From NCBI RefSeq assembly GCF_014653435.1, contig NZ_BNAO01000003.1, forward strand, positions 289,643 to 331,783: a DNA stretch of 42,141 nucleotides, written 5' to 3'. A program made the position numbers and the translations under genes. The notes beneath the pieces were generated by a model. The model was given only the letters and a program-made list of their open reading frames with translations. It was not told the origin of the DNA and made no database searches. The DNA is from Alishewanella longhuensis. Lineage in GTDB: Bacteria > Pseudomonadota > Gammaproteobacteria > Enterobacterales > Alteromonadaceae. This document shows, piece after piece, positions 25,397 through 34,393 of this stretch; position 1 is the first letter of the stretch; the number at the start of each line of letters is the position of its first letter.

Positions 25397-26614
25397 TTAA
25401 CGTCCTTTATAAGCATCTAACATATCCCACATCGGCGTAAATATACCCAATGCCAGTATCAACACCATAGCCGCCACTATAGCGATTAAGATAGGTTCAA
25501 TCTTGCTGGTCAGGCTTTTTAAATCATAAGCCACTTCGCGTTCGTAAAAGCCGGCAACCTCTGTTAGCATTTCGTCCATCTGTCCGGTTTCTTCACCTAC
25601 AGACAGCATTTGTAACACCAGCGGTGTAAAAATCGCACTTTGCTGCGCAACTCTAAATAAGCTTTCTCCGCGCTCAATACTGCGACGCATTTCCCGAATC
25701 AATTCCGCCAAATGATCATTATCTACCGCGTCGGCCACCAAATTAAGTGCCGTGGTAATAGGCACACCCGCCCTTAACATCATGCCAAAGCTACGGGCAA
25801 AACGGCCCAAAGTAGCGCGATTGATAATATCGCCAATTAAGGGTAACCGCAGTTTCCATTTACCCCAAAACAGTCGACCAGGCAGCGTTTTTAAATAATA
25901 GCGCCACCAAACTACCGCTACGACACTAAAAAATAACAAGTAGGGCCAATAATGAATAAAAAAGTTAGAACTGGCCAATAATGCCTTGGTAGACCAGGGC
26001 AATTCGGCATTAAAGCGGCTAAACATGGCAGCAAACTGCGGGATCACAAAAAGGTTCATAATCACCAGAGCGATCAGTAATGCCACTAAAACCATGGTTG
26101 GATAACGGCCAGCTTGTTTTATTTGCTTGCGGGTTTCTTGTTCTTGCTCAAAATAAAAACTGAGTTGTAAAAAAGCTTCATCAAGTCGCCCGGTATTTTC
26201 CCCAACATGTACCATGCTAATAATCAATCGGTTAAAAATCTGCGGATGGCTTGCCATGGCCGTCGACAAATTACGACCATTTTGTAGTTGCTCTAATAAA
26301 TCAATTAATACCGCACCTAATGCATCAGAACGAGTGCTTTCTTGTAAACTGCCAATAGCCCGAATGATCGGAATACCCGCTTTAATCAGCGAATACATTT
26401 GGCGAGAAAAGATAATCAGCTCTTCTAATCCCACTTTCTTACTAAAAAAACCAGTTTTGTTGCTTTTGCCAAGCTCAACAGCCTGCTGTAATTGCAGCAC
26501 AATCAAACCACGCTCTCGCAGTAAAGCAGCAGCAGCTGGTGCGCTTAAGGCCTCTAGCTGACCATTGACCGCTCTGCCACTGCCGTCTCTGGCCTGGTAC
26601 TGAAAAGCGGGCAT
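25397..26614 (-). CDS. mshG: MSHA inner-membrane platform protein MshG (PilC/GspF family)
   Basis: The product has 405 residues with two T2SSF domains (about 70-195 and 270-395), each ending in a membrane helix. Typical segments are FSRQMYSLIKAGIPIIRAIG and FARSFGMMLRAGVPITTALN, and both have SVGEETGQMDE-like or HVGENTGRLDE motifs. It begins 3 bp after mshE. In the family this protein anchors the assembly ATPase and helps pull pilin subunits from the membrane. mshF, which follows mshG in Vibrio and Shewanella, is absent. Confidence 0.92.
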   Translation of the reverse strand: MPAFQYQARDGSGRAVNGQLEALSAPAAAALLRERGLIVLQLQQAVELGKSNKTGFFSKKVGLEELIIFSRQMYSLIKAGIPIIRAIGSLQESTRSDALGAVLIDLLEQLQNGRNLSTAMASHPQIFNRLIISMVHVGENTGRLDEAFLQLSFYFEQEQETRKQIKQAGRYPTMVLVALLIALVIMNLFVIPQFAAMFSRFNAELPWSTKALLASSNFFIHYWPYLLFFSVVAVVWWRYYLKTLPGRLFWGKWKLRLPLIGDIINRATLGRFARSFGMMLRAGVPITTALNLVADAVDNDHLAELIREMRRSIERGESLFRVAQQSAIFTPLVLQMLSVGEETGQMDEMLTEVAGFYEREVAYDLKSLTSKIEPILIAIVAAMVLILALGIFTPMWDMLDAYKGR

Positions 26615-26617
26615 GGT

Positions 26618-28366
26618 TTAGCTGTTCTCCTGCTGCAAAGTCACTGCCTCTGGTCGTTCCGACTCCAGATATTCTGAGACTTTAATGACTTCCTCTAAAC
26701 TGGTGATACCCTGCTGCGCATAATCCAGAGCCATCAGCCCAAGGCTAGTAAACCCTTCACTCTGATAAGCCTGTGCTGCAAAGTTTTCTGCGTCATTTCG
26801 GCGCAGCGCATCAGCCAGAGGCTTACTCATTACCAACAATTCAAAAACCCCCAAGCGCCCTTTGTAACCGGTGTTATTACAGGATTGACAACCAGGACCA
26901 TGCCAAAAAACGGTACCTTCAGGAATATGGTGGTATTTCAACCAATTTTGTTCCAGCTCATCGGGTTGATAAGGCGTTTTACAATATTCGCACAGCTTGC
27001 GAATCAAACGTTGTGCTACTATGGCTCTTAGTGCACTGGCGACTAAATAAGGTGCAGCCCCCATATCCACTAAGCGTAAGGTACTGGTAACCGCATCGTT
27101 GGTGTGTAGGGTCGATAGCACCAAGTGTCCCGTTAAAGCACCGCGCAATCCCATTTCGGCGGTTTCTTGATCACGCATCTCGCCCACCATAATAATATCA
27201 GGATCCTGGCGTAACGTGGTTCGCAGCACCTTACTAAAATTCAAATCAATTTTTGGATTAATTTGCACCTGATTAATCCGCGGCAACCGGTACTCCACCG
27301 GATCTTCTACCGTAATAATTTTACTGCCAGGCTGATTGAGCTCGCTCAGCATACCGTATAGCGTAGTTGTTTTACCTGAGCCTGTTGGGCCCGTTACTAA
27401 CACCATACCATGTGGACTTTTGATAATACGGCGGATCCGACTTAACATCGCCGCTGGCATACCGGTGTCATTCAATGTCAGCATCCCGGCAGATTGATCT
27501 AATAGGCGCATTACGACCGATTCACCATATTGCACCGGCATGGTCGACATCCGAATATCAATTTTATGGTGTTTAACGGTGATTTGAAAACGACCGTCTT
27601 GCGGCAAGCGTTTTTCGGAAATATCTAGACTGGCCATTAACTTTAAACGCAGTACCAGCGCCGAGGCGATACTCACCTCGTTCAAAATATTTTCCTGTAA
27701 AACACCATCCACCCGCTGCCGGATCCGTAGCACTTTTTCATCTGGTTCTATATGAATATCCGAAGCGCGCACTTGCAGTGCATCTTCAAAAATAGACTGC
27801 AACAATCGAGAAATCGTATTGTCAGCTTCTGACTGTCCCTGCCCTAAGCTAAACTCATCTTCTGGCGCAGCCCCATATTCTTCTTTTAACTGAGTGGCAA
27901 AGCTCTCAATATCCTTGGTACGGCGATATAAGGTATCAAAAGCCTGCATTAATTGGCCTTCGCGTACCACCGCCAACCTGATTTCTCTGGGGGCTAAAAT
28001 TTGTGCTAACTGATCTAAAGCCGTTAGATCTGCTGGATCACTCATACCAAGCAGCAAGGAGTGTTCATCGGCCTCTAGCACTAAAGCGCGAAAACGACGT
28101 GCCTGCACTTCGCTTAATAACTGCGCCACTTTGGGCTCTATGCGCTGCTGCGCGATATCTAAAAAAGGTAGTTGTAACTGTTGTGCTAAAAACTGCAGCA
28201 ATTGGGTTTCGCTTAAAAAGGCTAACTCAATTAGCGTCGCCCCAAGCTTTCGCCCCGTTTCTTGTTGACGTTTTAGTGCCTGCCCCAGTTGTAACTCGCT
28301 AATAATATGTTCATGAACCAGCAAGTCGCCCAGGCGCATTTTTAATTTAGGTTTTTGCATAGTCAT
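26618..28366 (-). CDS. mshE: MSHA extension ATPase MshE with cyclic-di-GMP-binding MshEN domain
   Basis: This 582-residue PilB/GspE-family ATPase powers pilus extension. The N-terminal MshEN domain holds two tandem binding motifs, RLGDLLVHEHIISELQLGQA from residue 11 and KLGATLIELAFLSETQL from residue 40; this fold binds cyclic-di-GMP in V. cholerae MshE. The ATPase core has Walker A GPTGSGKT at 326-333, the Asp box near 354 (TVEDPVEYR), Walker B DPDIIMVGEMRD at 388-399 and the His box LVLSTLHTNDA at 415-425. A tetracysteine zinc site follows (C459/C462/C493/C496). It overlaps mshN by 4 bp. All catalytic elements are present. Confidence 0.95.
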   Translation of the reverse strand: MTMQKPKLKMRLGDLLVHEHIISELQLGQALKRQQETGRKLGATLIELAFLSETQLLQFLAQQLQLPFLDIAQQRIEPKVAQLLSEVQARRFRALVLEADEHSLLLGMSDPADLTALDQLAQILAPREIRLAVVREGQLMQAFDTLYRRTKDIESFATQLKEEYGAAPEDEFSLGQGQSEADNTISRLLQSIFEDALQVRASDIHIEPDEKVLRIRQRVDGVLQENILNEVSIASALVLRLKLMASLDISEKRLPQDGRFQITVKHHKIDIRMSTMPVQYGESVVMRLLDQSAGMLTLNDTGMPAAMLSRIRRIIKSPHGMVLVTGPTGSGKTTTLYGMLSELNQPGSKIITVEDPVEYRLPRINQVQINPKIDLNFSKVLRTTLRQDPDIIMVGEMRDQETAEMGLRGALTGHLVLSTLHTNDAVTSTLRLVDMGAAPYLVASALRAIVAQRLIRKLCEYCKTPYQPDELEQNWLKYHHIPEGTVFWHGPGCQSCNNTGYKGRLGVFELLVMSKPLADALRRNDAENFAAQAYQSEGFTSLGLMALDYAQQGITSLEEVIKVSEYLESERPEAVTLQQENS

Positions 28367-29373
28367 AACTTCATTTGGCTAAGTTGCTGTTGTAAGTAGG
28401 CCTGGCTTGCTGCTGGCAGCTGGGTTCGATGTTGCCAGGCTATCACATAAAAACGCTGTGCTAACTCATTGGCACTAAGCTGCTGTGCTGAAATACCTGC
28501 AGCCAGATTCCAGCCAGCATGTGTCGGTTCAAGCTGCAACAATTGCTGATAAAGCTCTAGCGCTGCCGACCACTCGGCTTGTTGCTGCAATACCGCTGCT
28601 TTTAACGCAAAATACGCTGGAAAGGTCGCGATAGGTTCAGCGGCCGATAAATACGCCAGCGCTTGCTGCCATTGTTGTGCTGAAGCCGCGCTTACGGCTA
28701 ATTCATATTGTTGCTGTAACACAGACACCGGTGCTTGCTCTATCGTTAATCTCGATTCAGGCATTGCAGATTCTTGCTGTGATACTACCTCAGAAACTGT
28801 CTGCGCGGATGGCGCTTCGGGCCGCGCCTCGGATAACGGCACGTTGATGACAGTAGCCGCCTTATCATTTAATTTTGCTTGTGCCTCGCCATTGGCACCA
28901 TATGCTAAGTTAGTACTTTGCAAGATCGCAGGGCGCTCAGGTGCAACAGGCTGGCCCTGGTAAGAAAGGTCCGGTACTGACGCTGCATTAGGCTTAATTA
29001 TGGCGTTATCGTTGGTCGCGATTTCTGTTACCTTCACCAGAGCATTCTGTACTTGCTGCGCTGTTGGTTGCAGAGCCGTTGACTGTTGTGTTGCTGTTTG
29101 TTCTGCTGCTGTTTGTTCTGCTGCTGTTTGTTCTGCTGTTAGCGGTTGTGCTGTTAACTGCTGGGCTGTTGGTGGCAATATTGGCCAATACCAAAAAGCT
29201 GCAGCAACAACCACTGCTAACATCATTAACGCTAAAAACTTACGCCGGCGCTTTGGCTGTTGCCAAGGTATGCTCTCAGACATCGTAGCAGTACTTTGCA
29301 CAACAGTGTTGCTGAGTGGCGGGCTCGCTTCGCGTTGTTGCAAATCCTGCAGCATCTTATTAATAACACTCAT
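28363..29373 (-). CDS. mshN: MSHA biogenesis TPR protein MshN
   Basis: The ATG at 29373 (MSVINKMLQDLQQRE, the family start) overlaps the mshM stop in ATGA; a longer frame from 29400 is not needed. The 336-residue protein has a short cytoplasmic N-terminus, one membrane helix near 45-65 (MMLAVVVAAAFWYW), and a long low-complexity linker including three AEQTA repeats. A C-terminal TPR domain follows (about 220-335, for example YFALKAAVLQQQAEWSAALE). It is likely periplasmic, bridging the inner-membrane platform and the secretin. Confidence 0.85.
   Translation of the reverse strand: MSVINKMLQDLQQREASPPLSNTVVQSTATMSESIPWQQPKRRRKFLALMMLAVVVAAAFWYWPILPPTAQQLTAQPLTAEQTAAEQTAAEQTATQQSTALQPTAQQVQNALVKVTEIATNDNAIIKPNAASVPDLSYQGQPVAPERPAILQSTNLAYGANGEAQAKLNDKAATVINVPLSEARPEAPSAQTVSEVVSQQESAMPESRLTIEQAPVSVLQQQYELAVSAASAQQWQQALAYLSAAEPIATFPAYFALKAAVLQQQAEWSAALELYQQLLQLEPTHAGWNLAAGISAQQLSANELAQRFYVIAWQHRTQLPAASQAYLQQQLSQMKL
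29093..29137. repeat. Three perfect 15-bp tandem repeats inside mshN
   Basis: GCTGTTTGTTCTGCT is repeated three times head to tail, encoding the Ala-Glu-Gln-Thr-Ala units in the MshN linker. Because the unit is 15 bp, copy-number changes keep the frame, so linker length could vary between strains. Confidence 0.85.
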
Positions 29374-30248
29374 AAACGGCTCCGTACCGCACCCAGCCAC
29401 AGGATAACGCTACCGAGCAGCGGCACGCGATGCCAAAAATGCGCAACAGACTCAGTATCTGCGGCAGCATAACGCATATGGCGCCAGGTCACGCTGTGCT
29501 GCCCCTCACCATAGGCTAACATTAAGCATTTATGTGCCAGAATGTTTATCAATCTGGGGATACCCTTACTGTAAAAGTGCAGTAAGCTTAAAGCCGCCTC
29601 AGAAAACACAGGCCGCTCACAACCTGCTACTTTTAAACGATGAGCAATATAGTGTTTTACCTGCCAACTCGTCATACCCTCTAACTGATGCGAAAAAGTA
29701 ATACGTTGCCGTAATTGTCGCAAACTGTTGGCCGCTAAACGTTGATCTAACTCAGGCTGACCAAATAAAACAACCTGCAGCAATTTTTGCTGTTCAGTTT
29801 CCAAATTAGTTAATAAACGCAGAGTTTCCAGGGTAGCGTCAGGTAGAGCTTGCGCTTCATCAATCACCAACACCACGCGTTTTTGTTGACCGGCCAGCAA
29901 AATGAGCTGCCGCTGCAAGAGTTGCAATAATTGTGGTGCGTCGATGTTCGCTGAAAACTTTAGGCCCAGCTCCTGCGCTAGCGCCCAGCGCAGTTCAAGC
30001 GGCGTTAAAGTTGGATCGGGAATATAAGCTAACTGCCAGTCAGCTGGGGCTTGCGTCAGTAATAGGCGACACAATAGCGTTTTGCCAGTACCAACCTCAC
30101 CGGTCACTTTAATAAAGCCCTCACCACTGTTTAAAGCCGTCCTTAATACCGCCAACGCTGCCTCATGCTGCGGCAAACTCAGGTAAAACGAGGTGTCCGG
30201 CGTTAAGCTAAAAGGCGTTTGCGTTAGCTGAAAGAAGCCGGCATACAT
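29370..30248 (-). CDS. mshM: MSHA biogenesis AAA+ ATPase MshM (ExeA-like)
   Basis: This 292-residue ATPase of the ExeA/GspA type has Walker A GEVGTGKT at 50-57 and Walker B RVVLVIDEAQALP, with the Asp-Glu pair near 130-131. Arginine-rich sensor segments follow (LRQLRQRITF, GIPRLINILAHKCLMLAYGE). A hydrophobic stretch close to the C-terminus (LLGSVILWLGAV) may anchor it in the membrane. It starts 3 bp after mshL and overlaps mshN by 4 bp. ExeA relatives help insert or assemble the secretin. Confidence 0.9.
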   Translation of the reverse strand: MYAGFFQLTQTPFSLTPDTSFYLSLPQHEAALAVLRTALNSGEGFIKVTGEVGTGKTLLCRLLLTQAPADWQLAYIPDPTLTPLELRWALAQELGLKFSANIDAPQLLQLLQRQLILLAGQQKRVVLVIDEAQALPDATLETLRLLTNLETEQQKLLQVVLFGQPELDQRLAANSLRQLRQRITFSHQLEGMTSWQVKHYIAHRLKVAGCERPVFSEAALSLLHFYSKGIPRLINILAHKCLMLAYGEGQHSVTWRHMRYAAADTESVAHFWHRVPLLGSVILWLGAVRSRL

Positions 30249-30251
30249 GCT

Positions 30252-31916
30252 TTACTGCCCTTGCGTCCAGCTTTGGATCTGCTCAGCCGATTGACCTATT
30301 TGCTGCTGCCACACCCCAGGGGCAATCACCGTTGGCCGCAGTAAAATCACCAACTCTTTCTTTTGCTCAACCTGCTTTTTACTCGTAAATAACTGCCCCA
30401 GTCCCGGAATGGCTCCCAATAAAGGTGTGCGTGATACCGAGTCTGATTTTACTGTTTGCATTAAGCCGCCAATAACCACTATTTCGCCACTGCGTGCTCT
30501 AATTAATGTATCCGATTGCCGAATATTACTTTGCGCCAGCGGTAATACTATTACTTCATCGCTAAAACGAATGGTCTTATTTTGCTCCGATGTTTCGGTA
30601 ACAGAGGGGTTAATATGTAAGATCACAGTCCCATTTTCATCAATTTGCGGCGTAACATCTAGCGCAATACCAGAAAAAAACGGTTGTAAACTAATATTAG
30701 GTGAGCTTATTGGGCTACCGGTACTGGGCACAGCAATATTGTTGGTAACATCTGTCACGAAATACTCGTCTTGCCCTACTTTAATCACAGCCTTTTGATT
30801 GTTCATCGCGGTAACTCGTGGGCTGGAGAGGACCTGCGCATTACCCTGAGTTTGCAATAAGGTAATAACACCATTAAAGTCAGCATTACTGAAGGTAAGA
30901 GACGTAACGCCACCAAGTTGCGAACTAATAACATTAGACGCCAACCCGGCCGAGGTAGACAAATTAAACTCTGTACTACGTAATGATGCTAACGCATTTT
31001 GCCAGTTAATACCTTGCTGATAATCATCGCTTAACGTCACTTCAATAATACGGGCTTCGAGTACTACCTGTCGCTGCAAATGGGCTTCGGTTTGTCCTAA
31101 AAACGTGCGGATCGCGGCCAGCTCTTGCGGCATAGCCCGCACTGTCACCAACCCCGCTTGCGGACTAACCACCACCATCCGCTCCGGCCCATCAGGTAAA
31201 AAGGCTTTTAAGGTTTGCTCCAAATCTTTCCAAAAATCAGTGCGGTTTTCTGTTTGGATACTGCTGCCGCTAAATTGCTGCTGATTCCCCAGTTGCCCCT
31301 GGTTGCCTATATTGTTGTTTTGTGAGCCATTACTATTCAAACCGCCACGATTTGATAAATTATTTTGATTATTGCTATTTTGCGATACGCCGCCAGAATT
31401 TACCGTAATAGAGGATAGGCCATGCCGCTGTAACATTAAGTAATTTACTGCAATGGTTTCGGTACGCAGCTCGGGTGGCAATACCTGATAAATAGTGCCG
31501 TTACGGCGCACCTCCACAGCAAACATTTGTTGAATTAGTGCCAGTGTCTCTGGCAAGGTTACCTGCTTTAATTGCAAACTAACGGTACCGTCAATGGCAG
31601 GATGCACAACCAAGCTATAGGGCGTATCGACCACTAAAGAACGCAAAAAGTCAGCGAGCGGCACCGCTTGCGCATTTACATTAAAGCGTGGTTCTGCTGG
31701 CGGTATTGGTCGCAAGCTCTCAGCAAGCAACTCTTGCTGCACTGCCAGAGGGACTGCGCTTGGAGTTAGATCAGAAGCTGCTGGTGCTGTACTGGCCGCT
31801 TGTTGTAACGCCCCCCGGGCCAATTGTGTTTGCTGATCCGAGGCCGTGATTTTACAACCCTGTAAAAGTAAGGTGCTCATGCAAAGTGCAGTAATGCTAA
31901 GGTTATTCAGGTTCAT
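30252..31916 (-). CDS. mshL: MSHA outer-membrane secretin MshL
   Basis: This is a 554-residue lipoprotein (signal peptide ending LLLQGC) that should form the outer-membrane channel for the pilus. An N-terminal STN-like domain (about 70-165, AQAVPLADFLRSLVVDTPYS) precedes an Asn/Gln/Gly-rich linker (about 175-225) and the N1-type domain. The C-terminal secretin domain (about 285-540) contains SSPRVTAMNNQKAVIKVGQ and the closing GEIVVIGGLM...TPLLGAIPGLGQLF pattern. It overlaps mshK by 14 bp. The linker composition varies between species and probably has no catalytic role. Confidence 0.92.
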   Translation of the reverse strand: MNLNNLSITALCMSTLLLQGCKITASDQQTQLARGALQQAASTAPAASDLTPSAVPLAVQQELLAESLRPIPPAEPRFNVNAQAVPLADFLRSLVVDTPYSLVVHPAIDGTVSLQLKQVTLPETLALIQQMFAVEVRRNGTIYQVLPPELRTETIAVNYLMLQRHGLSSITVNSGGVSQNSNNQNNLSNRGGLNSNGSQNNNIGNQGQLGNQQQFSGSSIQTENRTDFWKDLEQTLKAFLPDGPERMVVVSPQAGLVTVRAMPQELAAIRTFLGQTEAHLQRQVVLEARIIEVTLSDDYQQGINWQNALASLRSTEFNLSTSAGLASNVISSQLGGVTSLTFSNADFNGVITLLQTQGNAQVLSSPRVTAMNNQKAVIKVGQDEYFVTDVTNNIAVPSTGSPISSPNISLQPFFSGIALDVTPQIDENGTVILHINPSVTETSEQNKTIRFSDEVIVLPLAQSNIRQSDTLIRARSGEIVVIGGLMQTVKSDSVSRTPLLGAIPGLGQLFTSKKQVEQKKELVILLRPTVIAPGVWQQQIGQSAEQIQSWTQGQ

Positions 31917-32241
31917 AAGTCTTTATCGAATTATTATTAATAGTAAGTTGCATTTGACCGTTCTCTGATACCAAAACGACTTTATCAGCAGTAATGCTAA
32001 GCACTTTATATGCTGCCAGCATATCCCCTACTTTCAGCATTTGCCCATTTAGCATGGCCTTGTAGCCGTCTGCGTTTTTTAAAATAAGTTGTAACTTTAC
32101 TGGATACTCTTGATTACCGGGCGCAGTGTCCAAATTGTCCAACGACATTTTGGGCGGACGTGTAGGATCTGCCTGGGCCGGTGAGCACAGAGCAAAACAC
32201 CCCGACAGTAGCAGTAATTTAAAACTGAATATAGCTTTCAT
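31903..32241 (-). CDS. mshK: MSHA biogenesis protein MshK
   Basis: The ATG at 32241 gives 112 residues; a GTG two codons upstream is the alternative. A signal peptide (MKAIFSFKLLLLSGCFALCS...AQA) is followed by DPTRPP and a compact C-domain (LQLILKNADGYKAMLNGQML, VLVSENGQMQLTINNN) like the PilP/GspC homology region. It overlaps mshJ by 23 bp and mshL by 14 bp. It is probably periplasmic and contacts the MshL secretin. Confidence 0.82.
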   Translation of the reverse strand: MKAIFSFKLLLLSGCFALCSPAQADPTRPPKMSLDNLDTAPGNQEYPVKLQLILKNADGYKAMLNGQMLKVGDMLAAYKVLSITADKVVLVSENGQMQLTINNNSIKTYEPE

Positions 32242-32869
32242 CTGCACTTACCGTAGAAATAAACAACGTCATTTGTGCCTTAGGGTACTCTAACACCTGG
32301 TATTCCAATTTCTGCCAAGTGAACAACCAGGGTAATACTTCAACCTGTTCTAGTAACGACTTAAGCTGCATATAATTTCCCGTTACGCTTAATACTGTGA
32401 CATGCTGAAATAGCTGTACCGGCGCCTCTGGTGATTCACCGGGTAAACGAATGGGCACTGCCGGCTCGCTGCGTAAAGACACTAACTGCAGTGCCGATAG
32501 CGGCCCCAGTATATCTTGCAACATTTTTACCGTTTGACTACCGGTAATAAACTGCTGTCGATAAGCACCAAGCTCTTTCAGCAATACAGCCTGTTGCTGT
32601 TGTTTACTGACAATATCAAGCTGAATTGGCTGATTAATATCTTGGCTTAACTGTTGTTGTAAAAGCGTCAATTGCTGTGAAAGCGCCTGATTAACCCGCT
32701 CTAGCGAAAGTGTTTGCTGCTTAACTGCTTGCCACCTGAGATAAGCTGGCTCCAGCAAAAATATCAAACTTACCCATATCATCAGAGCTAATGAGCCAAA
32801 AAACACCAGGCGCTTTTCCCGCAATTGCAGCTTGGTATAGCGTTCGGTAACTTGCTGCCATGCACTCAT
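32219..32869 (-). CDS. mshJ: MSHA biogenesis protein MshJ (PilO-like)
   Basis: This is a 216-residue bitopic inner-membrane protein with one helix near 25-45 (VFFGSLALMIWVSLIFLLEP), a periplasmic coiled coil (about 50-105, rich in Gln and Leu) and a small ferredoxin-like domain (about 150-210). It overlaps the upstream MshI2 gene by 4 bp. By position and topology it corresponds to PilO in the PilM-N-O-P alignment complex. Confidence 0.85.
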   Translation of the reverse strand: MSAWQQVTERYTKLQLREKRLVFFGSLALMIWVSLIFLLEPAYLRWQAVKQQTLSLERVNQALSQQLTLLQQQLSQDINQPIQLDIVSKQQQQAVLLKELGAYRQQFITGSQTVKMLQDILGPLSALQLVSLRSEPAVPIRLPGESPEAPVQLFQHVTVLSVTGNYMQLKSLLEQVEVLPWLFTWQKLEYQVLEYPKAQMTLFISTVSADESYIQF

Positions 32870-33459
32870 GGTGCTGCTCCTTGCTGCGCCTGCAAACTAA
32901 ATTGCACCGTGCTACTATTCTGCAATTGTTGTAACTGTATTTGCTGAAATTGCTGGCCCTGTAGTTGCTCAAGCTGAGCCAACTGCTCCAACCATAACGC
33001 TACACTGCCGGGTAATGAAGTAAACCCTTGCCAGAAGCTTTGATGAGGTTCTAACACAAAGCGGCTTAACCAAAGTTGAGGCTGATCAATAACGACTAAA
33101 TGACTAAACACCTTGCTAAACTTTGCCGCGCTTTGTTGCCTCAGGCCCAAGAACTGTAATAAAACCTGCTGTTGCTGCAGCTCTCGCTGTAAAGCCTCTT
33201 GTTGTTGCAACAACGCCTGCTCGGGAGCGCGCTGAATTAACGCTTGCTGTAACAATTCGGCCTGTGTTTGCAGCTGTTGCTGCTGTTGTTGCAAAGTAAA
33301 CAGCTGTTGTTGCTGTTGTTTAGTATAAAAATGCAAGGCTGCCAGTAACGCTGCGGCAAATACGAAAATAACCAATACCAACTTGAGCAATGCAGCCAGT
33401 GGCAATACTGGTTTTAGCGGTAATAAACTTACTGAAAATAAATTAACCTGCTGCTTCAA
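32866..33459 (-). CDS. PilN-like MSHA biogenesis protein (MshI2)
   Basis: The 197-residue protein starts MKQQVNLFSVSLLPLKP, the PilN-type N-terminus (NLFS/NLLP) expected to bind the PilM-like MshI. A membrane helix (about 20-43) is followed by a strikingly Gln-rich coiled coil, with runs of five and six Gln among Leu (about 48-110), and a C-terminal domain. It overlaps mshI by 17 bp and mshJ by 4 bp. Some annotations call it mshI2, so I give no firm symbol. Confidence 0.82.
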   Translation of the reverse strand: MKQQVNLFSVSLLPLKPVLPLAALLKLVLVIFVFAAALLAALHFYTKQQQQQLFTLQQQQQQLQTQAELLQQALIQRAPEQALLQQQEALQRELQQQQVLLQFLGLRQQSAAKFSKVFSHLVVIDQPQLWLSRFVLEPHQSFWQGFTSLPGSVALWLEQLAQLEQLQGQQFQQIQLQQLQNSSTVQFSLQAQQGAAP

Positions 33460-34393
33460 GGCTAGGCTCTCCTGTTTGCATCAATGTCGCCATTGCCACT
33501 ATTGCTGGCCACCAAAGTTGCAAATCAACTTGCGATGCCCACGACCACGGCTCAGGCAGTGGCATCAGCCTTACCTGATTAAAACCTGCTTGGTGAAACA
33601 GCGCCGGTAAAGCCTCTAACTCAGGATGTGCCATTAACAGTAGAACTTCTCGTACCGGTGGCAATTTTAACTGGCCTTCAACAAAATCCATTGACCGTTG
33701 TACTTCCAGCAATAAATTGTCAAATAATCCAAATTGTAATTGGGTAACGGGTGTGGCTAAAAACTGCTGAAAACCACGTAGATGCCGACTAAAACACAAC
33801 TGACCATCACGCATTACTTGTAAAATAAGGTCATTATTAGGTTGCTGCTGTAATACCAATCGGGTGGGCCCCTGCACGGGAACTAAATCACGACTTAACA
33901 GCTCCTCTGCAAAAATGTGGGTTACTCCAAGCTTGGCTTGCTGTAGATACTCACATAACTGCTGAAGCGAACTCTTTGCCGCAACAACCACATTTATTTT
34001 TGCCGGCGCACCGGCGGTTGCCGTTAAGTCCAGATAATCTAGCTGCATTTCTTCAGGGGCTAACGGACATAAATCTTTTAAAAGCCAGGGTAACGCCTGC
34101 AGCAACTCAGTTTCAGTTGGTAAATTGGGTTTATCTAAAGGAATAATTTGATAAAGCTCAGGGGATAAAACCACCGCCACTTCGCCACTTGGCGGTAAAG
34201 ATGAGAGAATTTGCAGCATATTTTCCGGAAACACTTTAGTCTCGCCGACCAGCTGCTCGGTACGTAACTGCCAGCCCTGCTTTGCTCGCTCGGCATGCAG
34301 CAACTTTATTTGCTGATTAAATACATGCAACACTAGTAAAGATTGCCCTTCAGTGGAGCCTCGCGACCATTTTCGCAAAAACTGCTGCAACAT
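33443..34393 (-). CDS. mshI: MSHA biogenesis protein MshI (PilM-like)
   Basis: This is the first gene of the assembly half of the locus. It encodes a 316-residue soluble protein with an actin-like, PilM/MshI-type fold inferred from its order: an N-terminal strand segment LLVLHVFNQQIKLLHAE, then VAVVLSPELYQIIPLDKPNL, LPWLLKDLCPL and NVVVAAKSSLQQLCEYL. The nucleotide-binding residues of FtsA-like proteins are not obvious. mshH, normally just upstream, is missing; instead a 240-bp divergent region leads to prpE. Confidence 0.85.
   Translation of the reverse strand: MLQQFLRKWSRGSTEGQSLLVLHVFNQQIKLLHAERAKQGWQLRTEQLVGETKVFPENMLQILSSLPPSGEVAVVLSPELYQIIPLDKPNLPTETELLQALPWLLKDLCPLAPEEMQLDYLDLTATAGAPAKINVVVAAKSSLQQLCEYLQQAKLGVTHIFAEELLSRDLVPVQGPTRLVLQQQPNNDLILQVMRDGQLCFSRHLRGFQQFLATPVTQLQFGLFDNLLLEVQRSMDFVEGQLKLPPVREVLLLMAHPELEALPALFHQAGFNQVRLMPLPEPWSWASQVDLQLWWPAIVAMATLMQTGEPSLEAAG

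Noticed and set aside
29000..29407. Plus-strand ORFs rich in Val, Leu and Cys
   Set aside because: They are shadows of the repetitive, Ala/Gln/Thr-rich mshN linker on the other strand.
33160..33330. CAA/CAG-type triplet repeats as a mobile or unstable element
   Set aside because: They are imperfect and encode the Gln/Leu coiled coil of the PilN-like protein, which explains them.
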